Origin: Cryptoclostridium sp036644995
GTDB lineage: Bacteria; Bacillota; Dehalobacteriia; UBA7702
NCBI GenBank assembly: GCA_036644995.1
Contig: JAVXOZ010000026.1
Coordinates: 1 to 30,470 of the forward strand
Direction: 5' to 3'
DNA: 30,470 bases
Part shown: in pieces, positions 8,044 through 16,537 of the stretch
Layout of the letters: every line of letters begins with the position of its first letter
Numbering within the stretch: the first letter of the stretch is position 1
The notes under the pieces: generated by a model
The model's input: the letters and a program-made list of their open reading frames with translations, nothing else
The model's database searches: none
Told to the model about the DNA's origin: nothing
Position numbers and translations under genes: made by a program

Positions 8044-8741
8044 TTTGCTCTCTTTCCTACTTCCTTTATCATGGTTATACGCCATTTCAGCATTTTTCCC
8101 ATGCTGCTATGGGTTTCCGCTGTGGCATTATTGCCGTGTCTGCGATATTTTATTAAAGGCTCATTTAAAAATGCCACGGTTTTTTTCTTTTCCGCCAATA
8201 AACCAATCCATTGATCGTGCATGGGAATTTCTTGGGGAAAAGGTAAAATAACCTCTTTCCACTCACTGCGAAAAGCCATGCAACAGCCAATATAAGAATT
8301 TTTTAATATATTATGCCAATACCCTTGTTTACTGCCACGCCACTGAAAAAAAGATGGATGAAGGGTATTTTTCAAGGAATCCACAATTTCTGCATCATGG
8401 AGCACCACCTGTATTTCCTTATTTTCCAACACAGCTAAAACCTTTAGTACTTTTTGCTCCAGCCAAATATCATCTTGGTCGCAAAGAAAAATAACATCCC
8501 CTGTGGTTTTACGGATTGCATTTTCAAAATTAGCAAGCACACCTTTTCCCGAACCTGTAAAAATGCGTATACGAGGGTCGTTTTTTGCCAATGCCGCCAA
8601 AAACTTTTCAGAGCCATCAACAGAAGGGTCACAGGAAATTACCAATTCATCTTCATCTTTTAATTGGGGAAGAATTGATGCTATCTGACTGCTGATATAT
8701 GCCATGCCATTATATACCGCCATTGCCACAGATATTTTCAA
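8040..8741 (-). CDS. GT2 family glycosyltransferase (TTG start)
   Basis: A 233-residue enzyme of the RfaG-independent GT2 type, similar to WfgD/CpsI-like sugar transferases. Visible motifs are KISVAMAVYNG at the N-terminus, the nucleotide-binding VISCDPSVDGS near 34-44, and the metal-binding FLCDQDDIW at about 85-93. HDQWIGLLA and KYRRHGNN are the C-terminal acceptor-side motifs usual in this group. The start is TTG at 8741, two bases after the rfbC stop, with a G-rich site upstream; the first ATG would remove the first beta strand and is less likely. The segment CDPSVDG is slightly unlike the common DDGSTDG. Its donor sugar is not known. Confidence 0.86.
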   Translation of the reverse strand: MKISVAMAVYNGMAYISSQIASILPQLKDEDELVISCDPSVDGSEKFLAALAKNDPRIRIFTGSGKGVLANFENAIRKTTGDVIFLCDQDDIWLEQKVLKVLAVLENKEIQVVLHDAEIVDSLKNTLHPSFFQWRGSKQGYWHNILKNSYIGCCMAFRSEWKEVILPFPQEIPMHDQWIGLLAEKKKTVAFLNEPLIKYRRHGNNATAETHSSMGKMLKWRITMIKEVGKRAK

Positions 8742-8743
8742 TT

Positions 8744-9307
8744 TTATCGCCCCAATCCTTCACAGTAGGCTTTAAAACTATGATTCTTTTTATCTTTATC
8801 CGAAAGGCTAATTTCCATACCTTTTTCAAGGTGCCAATCAATGGCTAAGTCTTTATCATTCCACATAATGCCATCTTCACCTGTGGGGTCGTAATAATCC
8901 GTACATTTATAAACAAATTCCGCTGTTTCAGATATTACAACAAAGCCATGGGCAAAGCCTTTGGGTACATAAAACTGTTTTTTATTTTCCGCACTGAGTA
9001 AAACTCCAAAATGCTTGCCAAATGTTTTGCTTTCCCTGCGTAAATCCACTGCCACATCGTAAACTTCTCCGCTTACCACACGAACTAATTTTCCTTGGGG
9101 AACTTTGGTTTGAAAGTGCAAACCACGCAACACACCTTTTTTGGATTTTGATTGATTATCCTGTACAAAAACCAAATCAAGACCTGCTTCTTTAAAATTT
9201 TCGTATTGATAGGTTTCCATAAAATAGCCACGATTATCACCAAAAACCGTTGGCTCAATGATATATAAATCTTCTATGGGTGTTTTTATAAAATTAAATT
9301 TTCCCAT
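8744..9307 (-). CDS. rfbC: dTDP-4-dehydrorhamnose 3,5-epimerase
   Basis: A 187-residue cupin-fold epimerase of normal family length. It converts dTDP-4-keto-6-deoxy-D-glucose to dTDP-4-keto-L-rhamnose, the third step of dTDP-L-rhamnose synthesis. The active-site segment GVLRGLHFQ holds the catalytic His at about residue 64, and FYVPKGFAHGF near 116-126 is the second family signature. FGDNRGYFMETY near 22-33 is also characteristic. It lies eight bases from rfbB and two before the next GT2 gene, in the complete rfbA-D-B-C set. Confidence 0.96.
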   Translation of the reverse strand: MGKFNFIKTPIEDLYIIEPTVFGDNRGYFMETYQYENFKEAGLDLVFVQDNQSKSKKGVLRGLHFQTKVPQGKLVRVVSGEVYDVAVDLRRESKTFGKHFGVLLSAENKKQFYVPKGFAHGFVVISETAEFVYKCTDYYDPTGEDGIMWNDKDLAIDWHLEKGMEISLSDKDKKNHSFKAYCEGLGR

Positions 9308-9315
9308 AATTTACC

Positions 9316-10374
9316 TCATTTATTCTTGTACATATTTTCATAATATTTCTGATAATCACCACTGGTTACATTATCAACCCACTTTTTGTGATCCAAATAC
9401 CACTTTAATGTTAACTTAATTCCATCTTCAAATGGGGTTTCGGGATACCAACCAAGGGCATCTTTTATTTTTTGGGGGTCGATGCCATAGCGACGGTCGT
9501 GACCTTTTCTGTCCGCCACATATTTAATCATATGCTCACCAACGGATTCGTCCACATTTTCTTTAATATAATCTAAAATTGTTTTAACAATAAATATATT
9601 GGGGCGTTCATTATGCCCCCCAACATTGTAAACTTCCCCTAAAATACCATCATTTAGCACCATATCAATGGCTTTGCAATGGTCTTCCACATAGAGCCAA
9701 TCACGCACTTGCATACCATCGCCATAAATTGGCAAATCTTGATGACGCAAAGTATTATTCATAATCAAAGGAATTAGTTTTTCGGGAAATTGAAAAGGAC
9801 CGTAATTATTGGAACAACGGGTAATATTTATTGGAAATTTATAGGTATCACCATAGGCTTTTACAAATAAATCTGCCGAGGTTTTACTGGCAGAATATGG
9901 ACTATGAGGGTCTAAAGGTGTGGTTTCTGTGAAGAAACCCGTTTCCCCCAAAGAGCCGTAAACTTCATCTGTGGAAACTTGCAAATATTTTACACCGTTT
10001 TTAAAAATATCATCACCGATTTGCCAAGCATTTTTGGCACAGTTCAACATATTTACCGTACCCAAAACATTGGTTTCCACAAATATTTCAGGATTGGAAA
10101 TACTGCGATCCACATGACTTTCCGCAGCAAAATTAACCACATAATCAATGGAAAAATCTTTAAATACTTGGGTAATTCCAGATTTATCTCGGATATCTGC
10201 CTGAACAAAGCTATAACGTGAATCGTTTTCTATGTCTTTTAAATTTTCTAAATTCCCGGCATAGGTCAAAGCGTCAACATTCACAATGTGAATATCTTTA
10301 TATTTTTTTAGCATATAAATAATAAAATTAGAGCCGATAAAACCTGCTCCACCTGTTATCAAATAAGTTTTCAT
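9316..10374 (-). CDS. rfbB: dTDP-glucose 4,6-dehydratase
   Basis: A 352-residue extended short-chain dehydrogenase that dehydrates dTDP-glucose to dTDP-4-keto-6-deoxyglucose using bound NAD. The dinucleotide fold begins with ITGGAGFIGSNF (residues 6-17). The catalytic STDEVYG lies at 134-140 and the YSASK motif has Tyr160 and Lys164. NNYGPFQFPEKLIPLI and the substrate-binding YGDGMQVRDWLYV follow. Length and motifs are standard. It is placed one base after rfbD in the operon. Confidence 0.97.
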   Translation of the reverse strand: MKTYLITGGAGFIGSNFIIYMLKKYKDIHIVNVDALTYAGNLENLKDIENDSRYSFVQADIRDKSGITQVFKDFSIDYVVNFAAESHVDRSISNPEIFVETNVLGTVNMLNCAKNAWQIGDDIFKNGVKYLQVSTDEVYGSLGETGFFTETTPLDPHSPYSASKTSADLFVKAYGDTYKFPINITRCSNNYGPFQFPEKLIPLIMNNTLRHQDLPIYGDGMQVRDWLYVEDHCKAIDMVLNDGILGEVYNVGGHNERPNIFIVKTILDYIKENVDESVGEHMIKYVADRKGHDRRYGIDPQKIKDALGWYPETPFEDGIKLTLKWYLDHKKWVDNVTSGDYQKYYENMYKNK

Positions 10375-10375
10375 T

Positions 10376-11260
10376 TTAATTCTCCGTTACTTTTTCCAGA
10401 TAATTTTTTAAAGCATCTTGCCAAGGACGCATTTCATTACCCACAGTGGTTTTCAACATCAGATTATCAAGAGAAGAAAACTTAGGACGTGGTGCAGGTC
10501 GTAAAAATTCTGCAGAGGTACAAGGATTTACTTTACAGGAAAGACCTGCAAGCTCCATTATTTTTACTGAAAAATCGTACCAGGAACATTCACCTTCACC
10601 ACTGCAATGATATATACCATAATTTTTGGTTAAAGCAATTTTTAGCATATGATGCACAAGGTCATTGGCATTGGTGGGATTACCACGCTGGTCATCCACA
10701 ACCTTAATTTCACTTTGTTCCTTACCAAGTTTAAGCATGGTTTTTACAAAATTATTGCCCCAAGCACCATAAAGCCACGCTGTCCTTACAATAAAAGATT
10801 GCGAACAACGCTGCAACACATATTGTTCGCCCAAAAGTTTTGATTTGCCGTAAACGGTTTTTGGATTACAAGTATCCCACTCGCAATATGGAACTGTGCC
10901 ATCACCCGGGAAAACATAATCCGTGGAAATATGCACCAATTTTGCACCTATTTTTTCCGCAGCCACAGCAAGATTCCCCGGCCCCATGGCATTGCCACGC
11001 ATTGCCCCTTGGTAATCTGTTTCGCAACCATCCACATTGGTCATAGCGGCACAATTAAATATAATTTCGGGTTGTTCTACCTGTAATAAGGTATTAACAA
11101 CATCGGCATTGCCGATATCCGCTTCATCAATATCTGTTTCCGTAATTTCTGCATTGAGATAAGCCATACCAATGCTGCCAATATCACTGGCGGCAGTATT
11201 TAAAACATGAACCAATTCACGACCAAGCTGACCTTTGGCACCGGTTACTAAAATTCTCAT
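10376..11260 (-). CDS. rfbD: dTDP-4-dehydrorhamnose reductase
   Basis: A 294-residue short-chain dehydrogenase that reduces dTDP-4-keto-L-rhamnose to dTDP-L-rhamnose with NAD(P)H. It shows the cofactor-binding LVTGAKGQLGREL (residues 4-16), the STDYVF motif at 112-117 and YGKSK with Tyr137 and Lys141. GRNPT-like substrate residues appear as DDQRGNPT. It is two bases from rfbA and one from rfbB, the final step in the four-gene pathway. Confidence 0.96.
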   Translation of the reverse strand: MRILVTGAKGQLGRELVHVLNTAASDIGSIGMAYLNAEITETDIDEADIGNADVVNTLLQVEQPEIIFNCAAMTNVDGCETDYQGAMRGNAMGPGNLAVAAEKIGAKLVHISTDYVFPGDGTVPYCEWDTCNPKTVYGKSKLLGEQYVLQRCSQSFIVRTAWLYGAWGNNFVKTMLKLGKEQSEIKVVDDQRGNPTNANDLVHHMLKIALTKNYGIYHCSGEGECSWYDFSVKIMELAGLSCKVNPCTSAEFLRPAPRPKFSSLDNLMLKTTVGNEMRPWQDALKNYLEKVTEN

Positions 11261-11262
11261 AA

Positions 11263-12135
11263 TTATCGCACCATATCGGCAACTTTATAAAGGTATTGAC
11301 CATAATCCGAAGCTTTTAATTTTTCTGCCAGTACCAAAAGTTGATTTCTATCTATAAAACCACGTTTGTAGGCTATTTCCTCTAAACAGGATATATAAAG
11401 TCCTTGACGGGTTTGCACTGCCTCAATAAAATTGGCAGCATCCAGCATTGCACGGTGAGTACCTGTATCCAGCCATGCCATACCACGGCCAAAAAGCTCT
11501 ACCTTTAAATCGCCTCTATCCAAATAGGCATTGTTAACAGAGGTAATTTCAATTTCCCCCCTTGGGGAAGGTTTTACATTTTTGGCAATTTCTATCACAT
11601 CGTTATCATAAAAATATAAGCCCGGTACTGCATAATTAGATTTACAAACTTTGGGTTTTTCCTCTATGGATAAAACATTCCAATGTTCATCGTACTCCAC
11701 AACCCCAAATTCTTCGGGATTATTTACATGGTAACCAAAAATTGTGGCACCGCTTTTTCGTTGTGCCGCATTTTTTAATTTATCGGGAAAGCCATGTCCA
11801 TAAAAAATGTTATCACCTAAAACCAAGCAAACATTATCATCCCCAATGAATTTTTCACCAACTATAAAAGCATCCGCAAGTCCTCTGGGGTTTTTCTGCT
11901 CTAAATAGCTAAAGGACATTCCTAATTGTGAACCGTCACCAAAAAGTTCTTTATAACAAGATAAATCCCTGGGTGTGGATATTATCAACACTTCACGGAT
12001 TCCTGCCAGCATTAAAGTAGACATGGGGTAGTAAACCATAGGTTTATCGTATATAGTTAAAATTTGCTTTGATACAGATAAGGTAGAGGGGTACAATCTT
12101 GTACCTGCACCTCCTGCCAAAATAATCCCTTTCAT
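11263..12135 (-). CDS. rfbA: Glucose-1-phosphate thymidylyltransferase
   Basis: A 290-residue nucleotidyltransferase that joins glucose-1-phosphate and dTTP to dTDP-glucose, the first committed step toward dTDP-rhamnose. The N-terminal MKGIILAGGAGTRLYPST holds the nucleotide loop, followed by SKQILTIYDKPMVYYP, LGDNIFYGHG and EIEITSVN. I use the ATG at 12135, seven bases after GGGGAG; it gives the canonical MKGIILAGG start, while the GTG at 12141 would add only two residues. The preceding phosphoglucomutase gene supplies its substrate. Confidence 0.97.
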   Translation of the reverse strand: MKGIILAGGAGTRLYPSTLSVSKQILTIYDKPMVYYPMSTLMLAGIREVLIISTPRDLSCYKELFGDGSQLGMSFSYLEQKNPRGLADAFIVGEKFIGDDNVCLVLGDNIFYGHGFPDKLKNAAQRKSGATIFGYHVNNPEEFGVVEYDEHWNVLSIEEKPKVCKSNYAVPGLYFYDNDVIEIAKNVKPSPRGEIEITSVNNAYLDRGDLKVELFGRGMAWLDTGTHRAMLDAANFIEAVQTRQGLYISCLEEIAYKRGFIDRNQLLVLAEKLKASDYGQYLYKVADMVR

Positions 12136-12166
12136 TGCCACACTCCCCTAAATATTATTATCTCTA

Positions 12167-13636
12167 TTATTTATATGATGCAAATAGTGCATCTATTTCT
12201 TTTTCAACCTGATTTTGTGGAATAGAAACAGAGCAATAAACTTTCATTTTTGGCTCCGTTCCCGATGGGCGTAAAATAATACTCGCATCCTTTGTGCGAA
12301 AAGCAATTAAATTTCCCTGCATCTCATCATTGCGTTGAGAATAATCTTCAAAATAATCAATGGCTTTACCACAAAAAATATTGGGTGGATTTTTTCGTAA
12401 AGCTGCCATTAACTCAGCACTTTTTTCCAAAGGAAGGTCAATGGATAAAGTAATATCCGTAACTTTACCATAGGTTTGGTATAAATTATCTAAAACATCT
12501 ATAAGTGTTTTCCCTTGTTGAAAAAAATAAGCCCCTGCTTTAAGCAACAAACAAGCTGCTTCAATACCATCCTTATCGCCTGCATGAGGCGAGGCTAAAT
12601 ATCCGCCGCTTTCTTCAAAGCCAAAAAGGAAATGCTCTTTATCTTCTTCCATTTTTTTTGCTATATAGCGAAAACCAACTAAAGTATTTTTCACAGATAT
12701 GCCATAATCTGCACAAAGTGTTTGGGCAAAATCCGTGGAAACCAAGGATTTTACAATAAATTTATCCTTAACATTTTCTGTGGTAATTAAAAGATAATAA
12801 AGCAGCAATATGCCAATTTCATTACCGCTCAACAGGCGATACCCTGTTTTTGTTAACACCATGGCTCCAAGTCTGTCGCCATCGGGATCATTAGCCAAAA
12901 GCAAAGGATATTCTTTATAGGTCATTGCCACATCAAAAACACCCGTATCATCAGGGTTAGGCTTTGGCAAACCCGGAAAATCACCATTGGGCATCATTTG
13001 TTCTTCTACAAAAGCTATGGGTATTCCTGTTTTTTGAACTAAATTTTTCATTAACTCCCCTGCGCTGCCAAAAAGTGGTGTGTATAACGCAGAAAAAAAC
13101 CCAAAATCTACAGTAGCTAAACCATGTTTTTCAGCAATGGTGTGAAGATAACTACTGTATATTTCTTGGGATACTTCATTTATTGTGCCCTTATATTTTT
13201 CTTTTGGTAAAACAAAACTCATTAATTTTTCTTGAACTCTTTGAGCAAAAGCTATGTCAATTTGTGCACCATCTCCTGCATATGCCTTATATCCCGTATA
13301 TTCTTTGGGGTTATGAGAAGCAGTTATGTTAACACCGCCAATAGCACCTATTTTTTTAACCGCATAGGAAAGAAAAGGCGTAGGAGCCGATGATTTTGTA
13401 ATATACACATCAAAACCATAACTATTTATAACATTAGCGGCACAAAGAGCAAATTTTTTACCGTTTTTACGGCTGTCATAACAAAAAACAACCTTACCAC
13501 CATTATAATCTTCTTTAAAAACCTGTGCTAAGCAATGGCTTATAGCACTGATTGATTCGTTATTCAGCTCCCCGGGATTATTGCCCATAATACCACGTAT
13601 ACCAGCAGTACCAAAGGTTAAACTTTGATAATTCAT
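12167..13636 (-). CDS. Phosphoglucomutase / phosphomannomutase family enzyme
   Basis: A 489-residue member of the alpha-D-phosphohexomutase superfamily. All four landmark motifs are present: the phosphoserine loop TASHNPKEYTG with Ser107, the metal-binding DPDGDR at 250-255, the sugar-specificity loop GFEESGGY at 339-346 (the EES form seen in glucose-acting mutases) and the phosphate-binding RPSGTEPK at 456-463. It should interconvert glucose-6-phosphate and glucose-1-phosphate. It sits one base after the phosphoglucose isomerase gene and 31 before rfbA, so the three form a direct route from fructose-6-phosphate to dTDP-glucose. It is shorter than B. subtilis PgcA (about 580 residues). Mannose activity cannot be excluded. 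Confidence 0.92.
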   Translation of the reverse strand: MNYQSLTFGTAGIRGIMGNNPGELNNESISAISHCLAQVFKEDYNGGKVVFCYDSRKNGKKFALCAANVINSYGFDVYITKSSAPTPFLSYAVKKIGAIGGVNITASHNPKEYTGYKAYAGDGAQIDIAFAQRVQEKLMSFVLPKEKYKGTINEVSQEIYSSYLHTIAEKHGLATVDFGFFSALYTPLFGSAGELMKNLVQKTGIPIAFVEEQMMPNGDFPGLPKPNPDDTGVFDVAMTYKEYPLLLANDPDGDRLGAMVLTKTGYRLLSGNEIGILLLYYLLITTENVKDKFIVKSLVSTDFAQTLCADYGISVKNTLVGFRYIAKKMEEDKEHFLFGFEESGGYLASPHAGDKDGIEAACLLLKAGAYFFQQGKTLIDVLDNLYQTYGKVTDITLSIDLPLEKSAELMAALRKNPPNIFCGKAIDYFEDYSQRNDEMQGNLIAFRTKDASIILRPSGTEPKMKVYCSVSIPQNQVEKEIDALFASYK

Positions 13637-13637
13637 T

Positions 13638-14891
13638 TTACTTTTCCTTTAACATCTGTATTGTTTCAGATTTATAAATTTCTACACCGGGTTGATTAAA
13701 AGGGTTGATTCCCTGAATTAAACAACACATGGCACAGGCTTTTTCAAAAAAGTAGATGATATATCCCAAGGATAATTCATCTAAAGCATTCATTTCAAAA
13801 CGAAATACAGGTGTACCATTTTCCTCACGCACATTTGCAACAGCATGGTAAACAATTTCATTTAATTCCCTATATGTTTTGCCTTGAAAGGTAATATCTA
13901 AGTCCACATCAGAATTTTTTGCAGTAATCAAACTTTCAAAAAACAAAGGATTACCCTCTTGAAAAAACTGACCAACAGAGTGAAGATCCGCACTGTAATT
14001 TACGCAAACAGGTAAAATACCCTGTTTATCCTTGCCTTCACTTTCCCCAAACAATTGTTTTAGCCATTGAGAAAAACCCTGCATATGAGGTTCCATGGTG
14101 GAAAAAAGCTCAATATATTTTCCCTCATTATAAAGGATATTGCGCAATACAGCATATTGATAGCATTTATTTTCAGATAAGTCTTCTGTGCTAAAATCAA
14201 TTTTTGCTTTTTTTGCACCTGACATAATTTTTTTAATATCAAGACCTGCCACCGCCATAGGAAAAAGTCCCACAGCAGTTAAAACACTATATCTGCCACC
14301 GATATTATCATCCAAAGGAAACATGGTATAATTATTTTTATCAGCTTCGTCTTTTAGAGCACCACGGTTTTTATCGGTAACAACATAAATGCGATGAGAA
14401 AATCCTTTGGGGTATTTTTTCGCCATAAATTCTTTTAATAGCTGAAAGGCAATGGTAGTTTCCATGGTTTTCCCTGATTTTGAAACTACGCAAAGTGATA
14501 TTTCTTCATTTTCCAGTTTTTCCAAAAGACTTTTATGATAAGAGGCACTTAAATTCCAACCGCCATAAAATATTTTAACACTTTTATTGCAGCTATCTTT
14601 CAATGTATCAATACAGGCTTTTGTCCCTAAAAAAGAGCCGCCAATGCCAAGCACCACCAAAGCTGTGGTGTTTTTTTGCACTTTGTTAGCATAATAAATT
14701 ATTTTATTTAAAAATGATTCGTTACAGGTATTATCATTATCTACCCATCCTGTCATAGAAAAATCGGGGTCAAGGGAAATAAGGCTATTGCCATGTAAAT
14801 GACTGTGCGCCTTTGATATTTTTTCTTGATAGGAGGCTATATCCTTTTCTCTCTCTTGGAATAGTTTACCATCAATATTTAGTAATTTCAT
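13638..14891 (-). CDS. pgi: Glucose-6-phosphate isomerase
   Basis: A 417-residue isomerase of the compact bacterial type, somewhat shorter than the roughly 450 residues of B. subtilis Pgi. The core motifs are LGIGGSFLGTKA (about 81-92), VSKSGKTMETTIAF (136-149), GGRYSVLTAVG, GESEGKDKQGI and the C-terminal NQPGVEIYK, which carries the conserved Gln-Pro-Gly-Val-Glu. It interconverts glucose-6-phosphate and fructose-6-phosphate. A ribosome site AAAGGAAA precedes the ATG. Its place inside a polysaccharide operon suggests it feeds hexose phosphate into sugar-nucleotide synthesis; whether another pgi exists elsewhere is unknown. Confidence 0.94.
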   Translation of the reverse strand: MKLLNIDGKLFQEREKDIASYQEKISKAHSHLHGNSLISLDPDFSMTGWVDNDNTCNESFLNKIIYYANKVQKNTTALVVLGIGGSFLGTKACIDTLKDSCNKSVKIFYGGWNLSASYHKSLLEKLENEEISLCVVSKSGKTMETTIAFQLLKEFMAKKYPKGFSHRIYVVTDKNRGALKDEADKNNYTMFPLDDNIGGRYSVLTAVGLFPMAVAGLDIKKIMSGAKKAKIDFSTEDLSENKCYQYAVLRNILYNEGKYIELFSTMEPHMQGFSQWLKQLFGESEGKDKQGILPVCVNYSADLHSVGQFFQEGNPLFFESLITAKNSDVDLDITFQGKTYRELNEIVYHAVANVREENGTPVFRFEMNALDELSLGYIIYFFEKACAMCCLIQGINPFNQPGVEIYKSETIQMLKEK

Positions 14892-14929
14892 TAGAATTTC
14901 CTTTTCTCACCATTATACCATCTAAAATA

Positions 14930-15889
14930 TTAATTTGGAGTAGCCGTTGAGGCATCTCCTGCACCATAAATAATGGTGTGAATGCGATTTGCCGCCGCAT
15001 TTAAGTCGTATTTCCAATACCATACACCATCTGTATCAGTACCGCCCCAAGGAGCTTCATTTTCATCGGGAACTTGATATTGTTCAATGGCTAAGTTACC
15101 ATTAAGCATTATGGGGCTTAAACCGAATAAATCACTGTAATTTAAAGAAGTTTCCGCAATGGAGAGAAATTCCTTAATAAAACGAGGGTAGTCCGTTTTG
15201 GGCATGGTTTGAATTTTTTGGAAAATAGCTTTTAAAACTTGTTGTTGGCGGTCTGCACGGGCATTATCGCTATCTATTTTGCGGATACGGGCAAAAGCCA
15301 CGGCTTGATCTCCATTTAGCAGCATTTCTCCTGAGCCACTTAAAAGAGGGCTATCAGGGGCATCCATCCGCAAATTACTATTTGCCGAAGTTACTTCCGC
15401 AGGAGTTAAGGATAAATTTACTCCCCCTACCGCATCGGTAATATCTGCTAATTGTCCAAAGTTTACCGTAACATATTCTTTAATATCAGTATTAAAATTT
15501 TGATTAATGGTTTTTATTGCAAGCTCAGGACCACCATAAGCATAGGCATGGTTTAGCTTTGTATTGCCATGTCCGTCCACTGCCACCTTAGAATCACGCA
15601 ACAGTGAAACCATTTTAAGTGCACCTGTATCTTGATTTACCGATAAAATCATAGTGGCATCAGAACGCCCTTTATCGGTATTACCCCTATCATCCACGCC
15701 AAAAAGGGCAATATTTTCAATGCCATCCTTGGTATTAGTGTCTTTGGTAATTCCAAGGCTTTCATCATCACTGGCAATTTTTGTTGTATTAAGTCCCCCT
15801 AATACATAATAAGCAGAGCCACCTATAAAACCAATTAAAAATATCATTATAATGCCAAAGCCAAGTAGTACTTTATTTTTCGTTCTCAT
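14930..15889 (-). CDS. LCP (LytR-CpsA-Psr) family wall-polymer ligase
   Basis: A 319-residue membrane-anchored protein. One N-terminal membrane helix (about residues 7-30) is followed by an extracellular LCP domain with the segments NIALFGVDDRG, GRSDATMILSVN, MVSLLRDSKV and VNFGQLADITDAVGGV. Arg and Asp residues in these segments bind the pyrophosphate of the lipid-linked donor in known LCP enzymes. The family moves teichoic acids or capsule chains from undecaprenyl diphosphate to peptidoglycan. As first gene of the polysaccharide operon it implies that the rhamnose polymer is attached to the wall. The C-terminal extension (about 250-319), including a WYWKYD segment, is not one I recognise. 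Confidence 0.92.
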   Translation of the reverse strand: MRTKNKVLLGFGIIMIFLIGFIGGSAYYVLGGLNTTKIASDDESLGITKDTNTKDGIENIALFGVDDRGNTDKGRSDATMILSVNQDTGALKMVSLLRDSKVAVDGHGNTKLNHAYAYGGPELAIKTINQNFNTDIKEYVTVNFGQLADITDAVGGVNLSLTPAEVTSANSNLRMDAPDSPLLSGSGEMLLNGDQAVAFARIRKIDSDNARADRQQQVLKAIFQKIQTMPKTDYPRFIKEFLSIAETSLNYSDLFGLSPIMLNGNLAIEQYQVPDENEAPWGGTDTDGVWYWKYDLNAAANRIHTIIYGAGDASTATPN

Positions 15890-15961
15890 TTATATACCTT
15901 TCAATATTATAAAAATTTCAGTGAACACATTGTTCGATTTTATTCGCAAAATTCTTTTATA

Positions 15962-15990
15962 ATATTATCATAATGGACTATATAAGGCAA
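15962..15990 (-). promoter_or_regulatory. Promoter of the polysaccharide operon
   Basis: On the - strand TTGCCT (15990-15985) is followed by a 17-base spacer and TAATAT (15967-15962), about 70 bases before the LCP gene. Inside the leader lies a small inverted repeat GAACA-CAT-TGTTC (15923-15935) that could be an operator or an RNA hairpin. Between here and 16154 I see nothing else that I can name. Confidence 0.6.
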
Positions 15991-16154
15991 TACTTTTGTT
16001 TTATTTTACCTTAACCTTCAATAAAAAGGCACACTTAGGGCACATAAATTTTATTTTCATGATTATTATACTCTATTTAAGCTATATTATTTAAGCACAT
16101 TAATACAATTACACCTTTTTTTAATTATTATTTTTAAACTTAAACCAAATATCC

Positions 16155-16184
16155 TTGACAAAATCAATTAAGGTAGGCTATACT
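16155..16184 (+). promoter_or_regulatory. Promoter of the bza operon
   Basis: TTGACA (16155-16160) and TATACT (16179-16184) are separated by 18 bases, directly ahead of the cobalamin riboswitch. A start near 16191 would put the whole aptamer in the transcript. Confidence 0.75.
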
Positions 16185-16194
16185 CTAAAAAAAG

Positions 16195-16368
16195 CATATT
16201 GCGACAAATGGTTTTGCTATACGCAAATCAAATGGAAATCGGGTGTAATTCCCGAACGGACCCGCCGCTGTGAAGGGGAGCCTTAATTAACGAGTAAAAC
16301 TCAACCCACTTGATTTTTCAGGGAAGGGAATTTTAAGGTGTTGAACCGAGTCAGAACATCAGCCTTTT
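16195..16368 (+). ncRNA. Cobalamin riboswitch (AdoCbl-type aptamer)
   Basis: The conserved core is plain: GGGTGTAATTCCCG at 16241-16254, ACGGACCCGCCGCTGTGA at about 16256-16273, and the B12 box GTCAGAACATCAGCC at 16350-16364. These match the family consensus (GGTGxAAxTCC, GCGGxCCCGCCACTGT and AGTCAGGAxACCxGCC). Edges are approximate. The switch binds a cobalamin cofactor and here lies 5' of terminator hairpins and the bzaA gene, so it should reduce transcription of the lower-ligand pathway when cobalamin is abundant. Confidence 0.95.
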
Positions 16369-16374
16369 GTCATT

Positions 16375-16403
16375 TATAGTAATTTCGTGTTTATTTTACT
16401 ATA
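16375..16403 (+). promoter_or_regulatory. Hairpin between aptamer and terminator, candidate expression-platform element
   Basis: TATAGTAA (16375-16382) pairs perfectly with TTACTATA (16396-16403) around a 13-base loop. It sits right after the B12 box and before the first terminator. It may set spacing or form part of an alternative fold; no clear anti-terminator partner was found by eye. Confidence 0.4.
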
Positions 16404-16414
16404 CGGTATCGGTG

Positions 16415-16462
16415 AAGGTAAAGCCGCATCCTTATTTAGGTGCGTGGCTTAACCTTTTTTTT
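16415..16462 (+). terminator. First riboswitch-controlled terminator
   Basis: AAGGT-A-AAGCCGC (from 16415) pairs with GTGGCTT-A-ACCTT (to about 16456) with one A-A mismatch and a G-T pair, closed by a loop around CCTTATTTAGG. Eight T residues follow (16455-16462). It is the expected off-state terminator of the cobalamin switch. Confidence 0.85.
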
Positions 16463-16475
16463 GTGTACCTCTGTT

Positions 16476-16513
16476 AAGTCATAACCATCTTTAGATGCTT
16501 TATGACTTTTTTT
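16476..16513 (+). terminator. Second terminator in tandem before bzaA
   Basis: AAGTCATAA (16476-16484) pairs over 9 bp with TTATGACTT (16500-16508); an inner CATC/GATG stem (16486-16489/16494-16497) closes a TTTA loop. Seven T residues follow at 16507-16513. It stands only 14 bases past the first terminator and 24 before the bzaA start codon. Confidence 0.75.
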
Positions 16514-16537
16514 AATACAAAAAATGCGGAGGTAACT

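Noticed and set aside
15922..15936. LexA-type operator (CGAAC-N4-GTTCG) in the LCP leader
   Set aside because: The reverse strand reads CGAAC-N5-GTTCA: the spacing is one base too long and the last base does not match, so a damage-response site is not supported.
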